This document shows positions 46,745 through 58,103 of a DNA stretch of 64,000 nucleotides, in pieces (the first letter of the stretch is position 1; the number at the start of each line of letters is the position of its first letter). The stretch lies in NCBI RefSeq assembly GCF_002999335.1, contig NW_020312078.1, positions 1-64,000 of the forward strand. The letters are read 5' to 3'. A program made the position numbers and the translations under genes. The notes beneath the pieces were generated by a model, which was not told the origin of the DNA, did not search any database, and was given only the letters and a program-made list of their open reading frames with translations. Origin of the DNA: Cyclospora cayetanensis (Eukaryota > Apicomplexa > Conoidasida > Eucoccidiorida > Eimeriidae).

Positions 46745-46781
46745 GTAAAACTGCGCAGTTGTTCAGTCTGCGCAGTTTTAC
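46745..46781. other. Perfect 14-bp hairpin
   Basis: GTAAAACTGCGCAG (46745-46758) is followed by a 9-nt loop and its exact complement CTGCGCAGTTTTAC (46768-46781). It stands alone in the repeat-poor intergenic region, more than 800 bp from the nearest predicted gene end. The function is unknown. Confidence 0.9.
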
Positions 46782-47602
46782 CCTTCGTGGTACATTGGAA
46801 ACGTATAGGTAGAGACTTGTACGTGTGCCTCCTCCGAGCAGTTCACGAGGTGAACCCGGTTAGAATTTTATGATCGTTCGACACCTCGACAATTTGCATT
46901 CGACTTTCGGTGACGTTTTCAGAGGCCCATGCCTTCGTGTAGCGGTGGTACAACTGCTTTAAGTGTATGCATAGACTACCTCCCTGTTTGTCACCGAACA
47001 ACATAGTCCTCTTTAGACCTCTCCTCCCGGGAGCGGTGCAAAGACTCCATCAATCTCTGGGCTGTAGAAGCTTTATTTCGAGCAGCTTCACGAGATCGCG
47101 CAGGCCCTCCAGCCCTAAGTATCACGTGGCGAGATGAGAATGGAGACAAGGTTACTGCACATGTCAGTGCCTTGTGTCGAGAGGGCTCCCCGGATCTACA
47201 CTTTCGACGGGTAGAAACGGGTGGGAATGGGGTACCAGAAGAAGCTGAAATCGTGCTAGCCTCTGCTCCTGCACCCTAACGGAAAGGCGACCCTAGAGCT
47301 ATGCCAACCCCTGGAGCTGTTCAGGTTGACTCACCAGCCCGTTGCGGCGTTCATAAGTCGCTCCCGGCAGCCTCCCCCCTTAAGCTACGAGAGAAACAGC
47401 GGCGAGCCCGTCTACAGATGTTCTGCCCGTCTCCTTGACGACTGAGGTAGCAGCGTCTCCCCCGTTTAGGCCCGTAAGTCATGAAGCGTCAAACGACACA
47501 TGTAAGCTGCAGGCAAGTGGACAGACACCCGAGCTATTCTGACTGCGTGAGCTCTCTGCACCTCCTTCTAGGGAATCAATGCGCGTTAGGCGGCATCCTG
47601 AC

Positions 47603-49302
47603 TCAGGAGGTCTCCCCCTCGTTCCCCTTCTGTTTCACGTGCTGCTGAAGCAAACCCCTCAGCAGCTGCTGGTGCCTCCCCTCGGCGCAGCACAGTCTCA
47701 AGATCCCGAGTAATTGCTGCTGCTTCGCCCTGAGGGAAGCCGAAAGAAGCCTTGGCGCATACTGGACGGCCGAGAGAAGACGGAACGTCGGCGTAAGGAA
47801 GGTTTCTGCGGCAGCAGCAAACACAAACACAGCGGAATACTAGCAGGGGTCGATCTTGCAACGCCACTGGGCACTGCTTCTGCTATTTGTGTCGCACGGA
47901 TCCAGCGCCGGAGGGGGCCACTCTTAGCCAGCGCATAGAGAGACGCGACTATACAGGAAGATAGACACACACACATGAATCTATAAGCACTCTTCTATCA
48001 GTCACCTCTCTGTCGTCGTGTCTGTCTGCTGCGTGTGCATGCATGCAAAGCTAAACACGCGCATGTATCTATATATGTACATCTATATATCAATCTATGA
48101 GGGGCCTTCTTTCTAGCTGCCTCTTCCCCTTTCTAAAAGAGCATTTTTTTGGCAAGATCGCATACCCAGGAGGCGTGCCGTAAGAGACTTGCGGTCAGGC
48201 AGTTTCGCCAGCAGCGAGACGCTTGCAGGAGGGATGATCCTGTCGGGGGTAAGAACAAGAACCTTTACTAACGGGAATGGCGTGCACGCGGCTGGGGGGG
48301 GAGCTCCTAGAGCCGCTTCGGCTGCTGCAGCTTTTGCAGCAGCTGCAGCCGTCGAAGCGGCTGCGACAGCCTCGACTCCCTTTGCAGCCTTTCCAGCCGC
48401 ACGGGAGCGCGGCTGTCTGAATATCGGAAGAGCCTCAAGAGGAGGCATCCCTTCCACTGGAACCAGCGTGTACTTGTCTCCTGGTTTCCTCCTGCCGATA
48501 TCCTGTGAAGCTTCTGTTGCTCGCTCTCTGTTGTCTGCAGCAGCCTCCGCAGCATGCTGGAGCAGCAGCTGCAGCGCCTCTCCAAGCCGGTTTTCCGCCG
48601 CAGCGGATGCATGCACGAAGGCATACAAGCATTCCCCCTCGAGGTGAGGCAGTAACAGCGCAGCCGACTCGGCTACACTTCTCGACGCTCCAGCCACGCG
48701 AATCGCTGCCATCGCCCTCTGCTCCGCTTCTGCCGCTGCTTCCACTGCTTCCGCGTAGTTTGCCGGCTCAGGAAGATCCATGCTGCTCAAATCCTGCGGT
48801 AGCTGCTGAGCATCGCCGTCGCATGCGCTGCCAGAGCTAGCGACGCCACTGCCCTTCCCCCCTCCTTTCTTCTTCTTCGCTCCACTCTTGCTGCTGCTGC
48901 CCACCGCCCCACTCTTGCTGCTGCTGCCCACCGCCCCACTCTTGCTGCTGCCAGAAGGCGCAGGAGCTCCTTCTGCAGCCTCCTCCTTATCCTCTAGACT
49001 CGAAGCATCGACTCCGAACGCCTCAAGAAACTCGTCCTCACTCAGCGGAGGATCATCCCAACGACCCCACAGCCGCGCATGCATTTCTTCGTCTTCTAAC
49101 ACGACATCTCGCTGAGCCTTCCGTTCCTGCTGCTGCTGCTGCTCCTGTTGCAGCTGCAGAATAGCCGTGCGCATTAGCGAATTCTTGATCCTCTTTAGCA
49201 ACACAAACTTGTGAAGACCACGTTGCACTAAGGCATCAAACATGCGCTGCTTCTGACTGTTCGTTAACCCCACAGACACCTCCTTGCCGCCATCCGATGA
49301 AG

Positions 49303-49366
<64 letters not shown>

Positions 49367-50194
49367 GGTTTGAGTCCACAGTCGCACCAAAGTTAGCGAC
49401 GTTTGCAGCAAGTGCTTCGTTTCGCGCAGCTTCAGAGCTTTACCCTCCCTTGTTGTCGAACTGCCTAATTTGTTCTGCTGTTGCTGTTGCTCCTCAGCCT
49501 CTCGCGCTGCTGTACGCAGCTGCGGCAGGCGTAGCCGCTGCTGCAGGCGCTGCATATTCGCTTGCTGCTGCCTCTGCCGCAGCAACAGACGGTGCTTCCT
49601 CAATTGCTCCTTCCTATTTTGCTGCTGCTGCAGTCGCAACTTGGCCTTCTTAGCGGCGAGCTCCTCCTTGCTGCGATCCCCTAGACGATCCTTATCCTCG
49701 AGCTGCTCGTGTTGCTGCTGCTGTCGTGACTTTTTAGCCTGCCGCCGCTCCTCCTTTTGCTGTAACAGACGCTGCCTTTGCTTCTCTTGGTTCGCTCTGC
49801 GACGCTGCACTATTTCCTTCTCCTTCTTCTGCTGCTGCTGCTGCTTTTGCTGGGCTGAAAGGGCAGCCAGCCTGCTGTGGCTTATCCCGCTGCCGCTATA
49901 AAGGCTCAGTGGCAACAGAAAAGCACCGGATATCACCCACCTGCTGGTGCTTCTGTTGCTAATGCTAGAGCTGCTGCTGTACTGTTGCGGCATTCCCCCG
50001 TTGCTTGGGAGGAATGAGAAACATCCTTGGAGCAAAGGACCCCCACTGCATAAATATCCTCGCTCAGCAGATGCATCGCGGGGGGAGCACTCGCTGAAGC
50101 AGCAGACACCGCAAGAGGCAGCAGCAGCAGCTGCTGCTGCAAGAAGCAGCACGGCGGGAGGGAAACGAGGCTTACGTTTCCTGCTGCACATCAT
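47603..50194 (-). CDS. Probable organellar (apicoplast) ribosomal protein uL10 with giant low-complexity insertions
   Basis: Two exons, 50194-48166 and 47805-47603, join in phase to 743 codons. Reading through the donor (GTATGC at 48165) would instead stop at 48113. The N-terminus MMCSRKRKPRFPPAVLLLAA plus an Ala run looks like a signal peptide, and a Ser/Gln/Lys-rich region follows, as in apicoplast bipartite leaders. Three separated blocks match bacterial L10 in order: HKFVLLKRIKNSLMRTAILQ (about 325-345), LEGECLYAFVHASAAAENRL (about 515-535) and IIPPASVSLLAKLPDRKSLT plus ARLL (about 650-676). Exon 2 (FRLLSAVQYAPRLLSASLRA) fits the C-terminal helix that binds L7/L12 in bacteria. Between the blocks lie poly-Gln, poly-Ser, Ala-rich and nine-residue GAVGSSSKS repeats. 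A normal L10 has about 165-180 residues, so this protein is fourfold longer. The start is ATG 50194 or 50191. The match is by eye and a different organellar protein cannot be excluded. Confidence 0.6.
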
Positions 50195-51003
50195 CCCTCC
50201 CAACACGACGCAGCAGCAGCAGGTGCTGCAGCAGCAGGTGCTGCAGCAGCAGGTGCTGCTGCTGCGTCAAGCTGCTGAAGGGTGACGACAGCTTGTGTCG
50301 GGGGGAGTCAAGAAGGAGGCAGCCGCTGCTTCTGCAGCAGCTCTTCCGGCAGCTGCAGAAGCAGCAGCTGCTCACTTCGACAGCGGGAATCACGCAAAAT
50401 AACGCAAGTGTCCATAGACGAACAGCTGTTGTGCAACCGCTGTTCAAAGGGGCTGCAGCCGACAGGAGCGCCTCCGGCTCGGTTGCATGCGGAGGCGTTG
50501 CGGGAGCAGCAACCCATCCCACACCCTTGACAAGCGCGGAAAAACGATAAATTCTCACGGGAAAGAGCCCACTGGACCTGTTGCTGCCTCTGCGGCTGCT
50601 GCAGCAACAGCGCCTCCAGCGATGGCAGTGTTGACAGTGTTTTTCCAGCGGCAGCAAGGAAAGCGATCCGAGGCTTCTGCAGCACTTCGAAGAGCAGGAA
50701 TCCCCTTCCAGCAGCAGAAACAGTAGGGCACGCAGAAGATCAGCGGCAAGACGCGCGGCGGTACGACCGCTGGTCATCGAGGGTGTCTGTACACTGCGTT
50801 CGTCGCAGGTGTGCTTCTTGCACAGCCTGCAGTGGCTCCTGCTGCTGCAGCTGCTGATGCGCCGCAGCGCGAAAAAATAGCAGAAACACGAAAAACCTCA
50901 GAAAAGAACCGAAAAACGCGCCGCAATCGTGGGTTCTGCTTTTCTGCCTCAAGACTTCTGACTGGATCACAGAGCATTAGCGACACAACAGCAGCAGCAG
51001 AGA
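50195..51003. promoter_or_regulatory. Shared 5' region of the divergent uL10 and HIRA genes
   Basis: 809 bp separate the two start codons, so both promoters must lie here or within upstream non-coding exons. The sequence is crowded with short CAG/CTG runs and has no recognisable core promoter motif. The - strand frame 50172-50777 is open but looks like repeat-driven noise. Confidence 0.45.
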
Positions 51004-52026
51004 ATGATTGTGGAGCGACTTTTCAACGTGCATCATGGAGGGCTTCCAATATCATCTTTGGCTTTCCAGCCGCACCCCCTTTACGTTCATGCGGCGACCA
51101 CACCAGGCAGCGGCAGGCGGAGCAACAGCAACAAAGGCAGCAACAAAGGCAGCAACAAGAGCAGCAGCAGCAGCAGTGGCATAGCGGGAGCCATCCCGAC
51201 GAAGCAGCGTCGCACGACGGCATCCTCGGCAAGTGGTGGAGTGCAGCAAAAACCGCCGAAAAACGCATGCGCTGCCTCCAAGCAAACGGCTGGTAACGAA
51301 GCACCTTTCAGCTCGTCTTGCAGCTCGTCTTGCAGCTGCCTTGCAGCTGCCTTCCTCTCGGGTGTCTGTTCTTCGCCTTTTCACGAGTCCGAGGCTTGTG
51401 CTTGAAAGCGCCTCCTTTGATGACGCTGTTGAGCAGCCATCACAGGTCCTTTCGCGGTTTGTGTATGTACATGTGTATTCATATACATGCATGTTATGCA
51501 TACATGAGGGGGAGGAGATGCTGTGAGGAGATTCCAGTCAGCTTGCTGCGCGTATGCGTGCCTTCAGGCCGTCGATTTTGGGAGTATGAGCGCTTAGCCA
51601 CGGCAGCAGCGACGTCTGTCAAGATATGGGTTGTGCATGCGCATCTGCCGCATGAAGTTGCTGCAGCAACCAAAAACGCCAAGCGGCAAGGTACGCCTGT
51701 TGCTTCGAATGCTGTTCCTCCTCGAAGGCTGCGTCAGGCGAATCGCAGCAGTAAATTTCGCAGGATGTTTTGCTGTCACGTGCTGATGCTGCAGCAAGCC
51801 GGGCAGCAGCTGTAGCAGCAGCTGCCTCAGGAAATTCGCCAGCAAAGAAGGCAAAGACTGAGCCGCAACAACTGCAACAAGAGCGGCAAGAGCAAGAGCA
51901 GCAGCAAGAGCAAGAGCAGCAGCAGCAGCAGCAACAGGGAGAACAGCGCTGTGGTGAGGTGGAGGGGAGTGTACCTCCCCCCTCCACGACTCCCTTATGT
52001 GCCATCACCACGACGAGCAACAACAA

Positions 52027-52058
<32 letters not shown>

Positions 52059-55000
52059 ACAACAGGAATAGCATGCAGGGCCCTTGCTCAGCGCTTTCTG
52101 GCGATGGTGCTGTACAGAGTGCAACTTGCAGCGGCGGCAAGACACCTTCGGCAGCATCGGCAAAGGCGGATGCAGCAGCAAGAGCCGCAAGAGCAGCAGC
52201 AGCGTTGGAAAACTACGGTGCTGTGGAGGGTGTTAGGCCTATAAGAAATCCTCTAACGCGTGCGACATGCGTGTGGGCAGCCTCTAATCACAAGGCAAAC
52301 GTCACCGCAATCCGATGGACGTGGGATGGTAGGCTGCAATTTCCGCAGTGTATACACTGGATGCTGCAGTGTCTGCATTGGATGCTGCAATGTCTGCAGT
52401 GTATTGACTGCTGCAGTGTATGCATTGGATGCTGCAATTTCTGCAGTGTATGCATTGGATGCTGCAGTGTCTGCGTTGGATGCTGCAGTGTCTGCAGTGC
52501 ATTGACTGCTGCAATGTATGCATTGGATGCTGCAATTTCCGCAGTGTATGCACTGGATGCTGCAGTGTCTGCATTGGATGCTGCAATGTCTGCATTGGAT
52601 TGACTGCTGCAGTGTATGCATTGGATGCTGCAGTGTCTGCATTGGATACTGCAATGTCTACATGGGATGCTGCAATGTCTGCAGTGTATTGACTGCTGCA
52701 ATGTATGCATTGGATGCTGCAATATCTACATGGGATGCTGCAATGTCTGCATTGTATTGACTGCTGCAATGTCTGCAGTGTATTGACTGCTGCAATGTCT
52801 GCATTGTATTGACTGCTGCCATGTCTGCATTGTATTGACTGCTGCCATGTCTGCTGCAATCTTTTCTGCTGCTTGTGTGGCTGTGGTTGGTGATGCGGAT
52901 AAACAATGCCGCAGCAGTGGTGGATCGTTTTGCGCCCGTGCCCTCTGCCTTTGAAGTCAGTGCTGCTGCTCCTGTGGGGTGTCGTCGTTGCTCAGGTGAA
53001 TTGCTTGGTTCTTGCGATAGCAGCGGAGAAATCCACATCTACTCACTTGCTCACAGCGGGGGAAGAGGCAGCGGAGGCAGCAGCAAGCCAAAGGCAGCAG
53101 CAGCAAGACGCACACGCCGTGGAGCATCTCCCCCCCCTCCCCAGCAGCAGCAGCAGCAGCAGCAGCAGCAAGCTGGAAGCCTTGCGGGGAAGAGTGCTAC
53201 TGCAGGAGTTTCGCCTCTGCCAGCAGCGAGTGCTGTTTCTTCTGTGTCAACGCCGCTTGCTTCCTCTCAATCTGCGTCGCAGCTCAGCAAAACGAGGGGC
53301 AGAAAGTCGACAGCGAAAGCTGCAGCAGTGGATGGCGTTTCGTCCTCAGAAACACTCGCCGGTGCTCCAACTGCAAAAAGTGCTGCTGCTGCTGCAAAAA
53401 AGAAGTCGAAGGACGTGCCGGCAGGAGCAGCCAAGAATTTCAGCTGTCTCTGCCCTTTTCTGCGTCTGTCGCATCTCCCCCCGCCAGACAGACTCCTCCT
53501 TGGGCATGAGATAGAGCAGCAGCAACTCGATTGCGATGCAGCGCTAGAGGCTACCGTTTATATGGAGAGGTGGAAGCTCGTGAAGACGCTCAAGACTCCC
53601 CAATCCTCACTCCCTCAGGTAGGTGCTGCTGCTAAAGGTGTTGGAATTGTTGGTGCTGTCGTAGTTGTTGTTACTGTTGCTGTTACTGTTGCTATTATTG
53701 TTGCTGTTGTTGTTGCTGTTGTTGTTACTGTTGCTGGTGTTGTTACTGTTGTTGCTGGTGTTGTTTCTGTTACTGTTGTTGCTGCTGTTGCTTGTGTTTG
53801 TTGTTGCTGTTGTTGCTGTTGTTGTTACTGTTGTTGCTATTGTTGCTGCTGTTGCTGCTGTTGCTTGTGTTTGTTGTTGTTTTTGTTTGCTGCTGTTTAT
53901 CAGGGGGTTGTGGTGGTGTCTGGGCACCCCCCAAGCAGGCACAGCATTCTGTAGAACGGCAGCCTCGGCAACAGGGGAGACGACATTTTGCTGTGGATAT
54001 TCGTCTTTCCGTGAAGTGAGTGTGTGCTGTTTAGGTGTTTGATTTCGCGTGGAGCTCAGACAAGCGCTTCATTGTGGCGGGAGGTGCAAGAGGCCGGTGC
54101 GTTGCTGCTGCTGCTGCTGTTTTTGTGCTTTGTTCAAAACTGCATTTTTTCGACTTTGAACTAACCGCGTGTACTGCGCATTCGATTTTCATGGAAAGGT
54201 CGTTGAATTTCGACCAGAGGAGATTCTGCGTGGAGGCGGCTTCCTGCCTGCCTCCTTTCTGCCTTGCGAACCATTGATTTGCGCTGCTCTTCCTCTCCCG
54301 CGAAGCAGCCCAAATTATTGTTGCTGCCGCTGCTGTTGCTTTCGCTTCTCTTTGCTGCTGTTGCAGGCTTACTATGCTGCATGTGGCAGACGGCGCGGCA
54401 TGCTTATCCTTTGGGCTGCCAGCAACTGATGGAGGGCTCATTAAGGGGCTTTCGTGGAGAGCAGATGATGTGTTGCTCGTTGCACAGGTGGCGTGCTGCT
54501 GCTGCTGCTTCTGTTGCCGTTGCTGTATATTCTTTAGGATCGTCATGCATATATATATATATGTGAATATATATGTATGTATATGTATGCACGTGGCTGC
54601 ATGCACATGCACACACGTGTTTGCATGCGCCCATCGGTAGCTAGTGGGGTGTATGGACACACCCGTGCACCTCTGCTTTGGGGCTGATAATTTCTTCTCG
54701 TGTCGAAATAAGGCGAGCATTTAAGCTGCATGCATGCGCTGGCAGAGGCGCTGCTTGCGCTGCGTGGCTTCCCCCAAGCGAGTATTGCCGTTTTGTGCGT
54801 GATGCGAGAGTGCTGCGTCAGACAAGCAGCAAGAAGCTCTACATGTGGCGATGTGAGCCGCCTGCTGCTGGGGAAACCTCGTGGATTGTCGAAGAGGCGA
54901 TGCATCACGAGGTAAAAGCGCGCATGGAATGCAACGTTTTTGCTGCGTTGCATGCCGGCTGCTTTAGGCACGGGGATAACACGCGCTTCCGATGGGAGAG

Positions 55001-57224
55001 GGCTTCTTGCCTTATCGTGCTCGTGGTGTCGATGCATGCATGGATGTATTGTGGATGTATATCTACATCTACATGTACATATACATATATATATATATTG
55101 ACATGTGTAGCTGTGCACCTAAAGCATACATATATGTATATAGATGCATGTATACATGTGCTTTTACGTGTAAATGCTATGTGTAGATGTCTATAGATGT
55201 ACATGTGTGTCTCTGTGTGTGTGTATGTATGCGTGTACATGTAGGAGTAAAAATGTGTATATATATGTGTGTAGATGTGCGTGTGTGTCTGCGTGCCTTG
55301 TGCGTTGCATCAACCATGCGTTTGTTTTGTGAGCGCTTTTTTGATGCGGAGTGCCTTGCGTCTTGCCCTGTCATACTGCGTTTTTAGTCTTTAGAGGATC
55401 TGCGTGCTGCTTTGTGCATGCAAACTTCGTGCATGCACTCTTCTGTGCTGCTGCTGCTGCGTTAGGCTATCCTGCGTGAAGGTCCCACAGACTCTCCAGT
55501 CTTGCGCATTCCTTCGTTTTGCGTTTCTGACTGCTTACTGGCAGTTTCTCACGCACAAAGGAATGACGAGGCTGTGGGTAGGTGGCTTTTTTCGGGGGAA
55601 GAAGGGGGGTGTGGTGATGATGGTGGTGCAAAAAGACTCCCTGCGTAAACGCGGTGGCTCTGCCGCAAGTAGATGGGAGGGAAGGGGGGAGAGTCGAGCA
55701 CGAGGAAAGAAGACTCACGCAAGCAAAAGTCACCACTCCCTCGCGAGGCTTCTCTTCGCTTCTCACCTGTGTCTGCTGCTCGTAAACTCAAGAATCAAGG
55801 CGCATTCGACATGGCTCCTCCTCCTCCGCTGGCTTCGCATAATGCCTTTTTCTTCAGGCTGCGCCTTCGCCGTCGATGAAAAGGGCTTCAAAGAGCCAAA
55901 GGCACCCCTTCTTTTCTACGGGCATCAGGCACCTGTTAAATGTGTGGTATGCGCATTTCTTTCTTGACAAATACAGCAGTGCTGCATGCAAGCTGTATAG
56001 GGAGCTCGATGCATGGTGGCAGCAGCGTAGCCTGTCTGTTTCCCTCTCTTTTTCTCTCTCTTTTTCTCTCTCTTTCTGTCTCTCTCTTTCTCTTCCGAAG
56101 GATGCGTGTTACACACCTCTTCGAAACATCTGCATGTTGCTCCGTGCATGCATTGCTGCCAGGATACGTAGGGAGGGTGCTATCTTGCTGCATCGTTTTG
56201 GCGTACACCGCGTTTGGTGGTGTATGTGTGCGCCCCCCTCTGTGCAGAGCTTCGGCGATGGCATGTTTATTTCATCAAAGAAGGGGAAACGCACTGAACG
56301 CCACGTCATGTACTGTCAAGGTAGGTGCAGCAGCAGCATTCTGCAGCAGCAGCAGCTGGGAGGGTCGTTACTTTGCGAATCTTCGTGCAGGAGGAGAGGG
56401 AGGGGGTGTGTGCAGGGCGGAGACGTGTGTCTGTTTTTCTTGTGCAGCAAGCGAGGACGGAACGATTTCCATTTGGCGAGTGCCTCTTGCAGACAGCAGT
56501 CGCGCTGCATGCACTGCGGCTAGCAGCAACACTGGCAGCCCTATTAAAGCCAAATCTTCTTCGGCTTCCTCTTCGCAACAGCATCAACAGCAGCACCAGC
56601 AGCAGCAGCAACAACTGCAGCAGGGAGAGCAACAACAGGCGCAGTGCATTGCTGTGGTGACGAACCTTCTTGACGAAGGCACAACTGTTCAGAGCTTCTC
56701 GTGGTAAAGCTACGGCTGTAATTCCCCTACAGAAGCCTCCAAGCCTGCTGGAGGTGTTGCTTTTGATGCTGTTGATGCTGCTCGCGTGTGTATGTGTGGA
56801 TAGGTATGTGTATAGGGATGCGTGTGTGTGGATGTGTGAATAGGTTTGTGTATGTGTATAGGGATGCACATGTATATGTATAGGGGCACACGTGTATGTG
56901 TATAGGGATGCATGTGTATGTGTATAGGGGTACACATGTATGTGTATAGGGATGCATGTGTATGTGTATAGGAATACACGTGTATGTGTATAGGGATGCA
57001 TGTGTATGTGTATAGGCATGCATGTGTATGTGTATAGGAATGCACGTTTATGTGTATAGGCATGCATGTGTATGTGTATAGGCATGCATGTGTATGTGTA
57101 TAGGGATGCACGTGTATGTCTATAGGGATGCATGTGTATGTGTATAGGTATGTGTACTTGTGTGTATCTGTATGCACGTGAGGGTGTATAGGTATGTGTA
57201 CTTGTGTGTATTTGTATGCATGTG

Positions 57225-57255
<31 letters not shown>

Positions 57256-57391
57256 GCATAGGTGTATATATACGTGTACATATACATATATATATATGTA
57301 TGTGTATAGATATGCATATGTGTGCATGTGTATGCGTGAACGTAGTATGTGTGTATGAGTGCATGTATCCCTGTTGCCTTGTGGAATGTTT

Positions 57392-57422
<31 letters not shown>

Positions 57423-58064
57423 TCGAGGCTGGCGCAAGAATTTTGATTTGAGAGAACATTAATTTGTTTTTTACGCTGCAGGAGCCGCGGCGGGTTATGG
57501 TTGGCTGTCGCTTGCAGTGGAGGTTCTGTAGCGTTGTTGCGCTTCAGCATGGAGGAGATAGGGAGCAGCGATTGCGTGTGCAACAGCAGCTTCGATTACC
57601 ATGCAGCAGCAGCAGCCGCTGCTGCCCGTGAGGCTGCTGGCGCTTCCAGCAGCTCTGCTCGATCGCAAATCTTCATACCAGCTGAGCCAGGAACAGAAAT
57701 CGCTGCAGCAACAGCAGTATCTGTTGGAAGTCGATCGTCGTGTCGCTGCAGCTGTTGCTGCTGCTTCTTGCACTCTGCGCTGCAGCTGCGGAAGCTCTCG
57801 CCACAGCCAAGCGTTCCCCTCAAGAGTTTGTCAGCGGCTTCGGGGGGAGAAAGTCAGGGGAAAGAGGCAACGCTCGCTAGTGTGCAGATTCCAACTGCCG
57901 CTGCGACGTCTGTACCGCTCAGGCTGCTGCAGCAAGAAACGGTGACGCAGAGTGGCGTCCGTCGGATTAAGCCCGTTTTGCTCTCTCGCTTAGACGGTTC
58001 TCCACTGCGGGAGCCACGGCTTGCAGCAGCAGTCAATGACTCAGCAGCAGCACCAGCTGCAGCT

Positions 58065-58103
<39 letters not shown>

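Larger units (their letters stand above)
43589..47602. other. Repeat-poor intergenic region
   Basis: About 4 kb upstream of PRPP synthetase and downstream of the uL10 gene. It contains a degenerate 169-bp tandem duplication (44178-44496), a perfect 14-bp hairpin (46745-46781) and a CTCCCGGGAG palindrome near 47026. Open frames are short (up to about 106 codons) with no recognisable domains. I see no gene I can support. Confidence 0.6.

Noticed and set aside
51004..56703. CAF-1 p60 (CHAF1B) as the identity of the WD40 protein
   Set aside because: The early blades resemble both families, but the blade ending LLRFSMEEIG and the C-terminal Hira-type domain (60977-63320) are features of HIRA.
56306..57583. 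425-codon His/Thr/Tyr-rich open frame on the - strand
   Set aside because: It reads through a 24-bp minisatellite in a HIRA intron and across HIRA exons that are clearly coding on the + strand.
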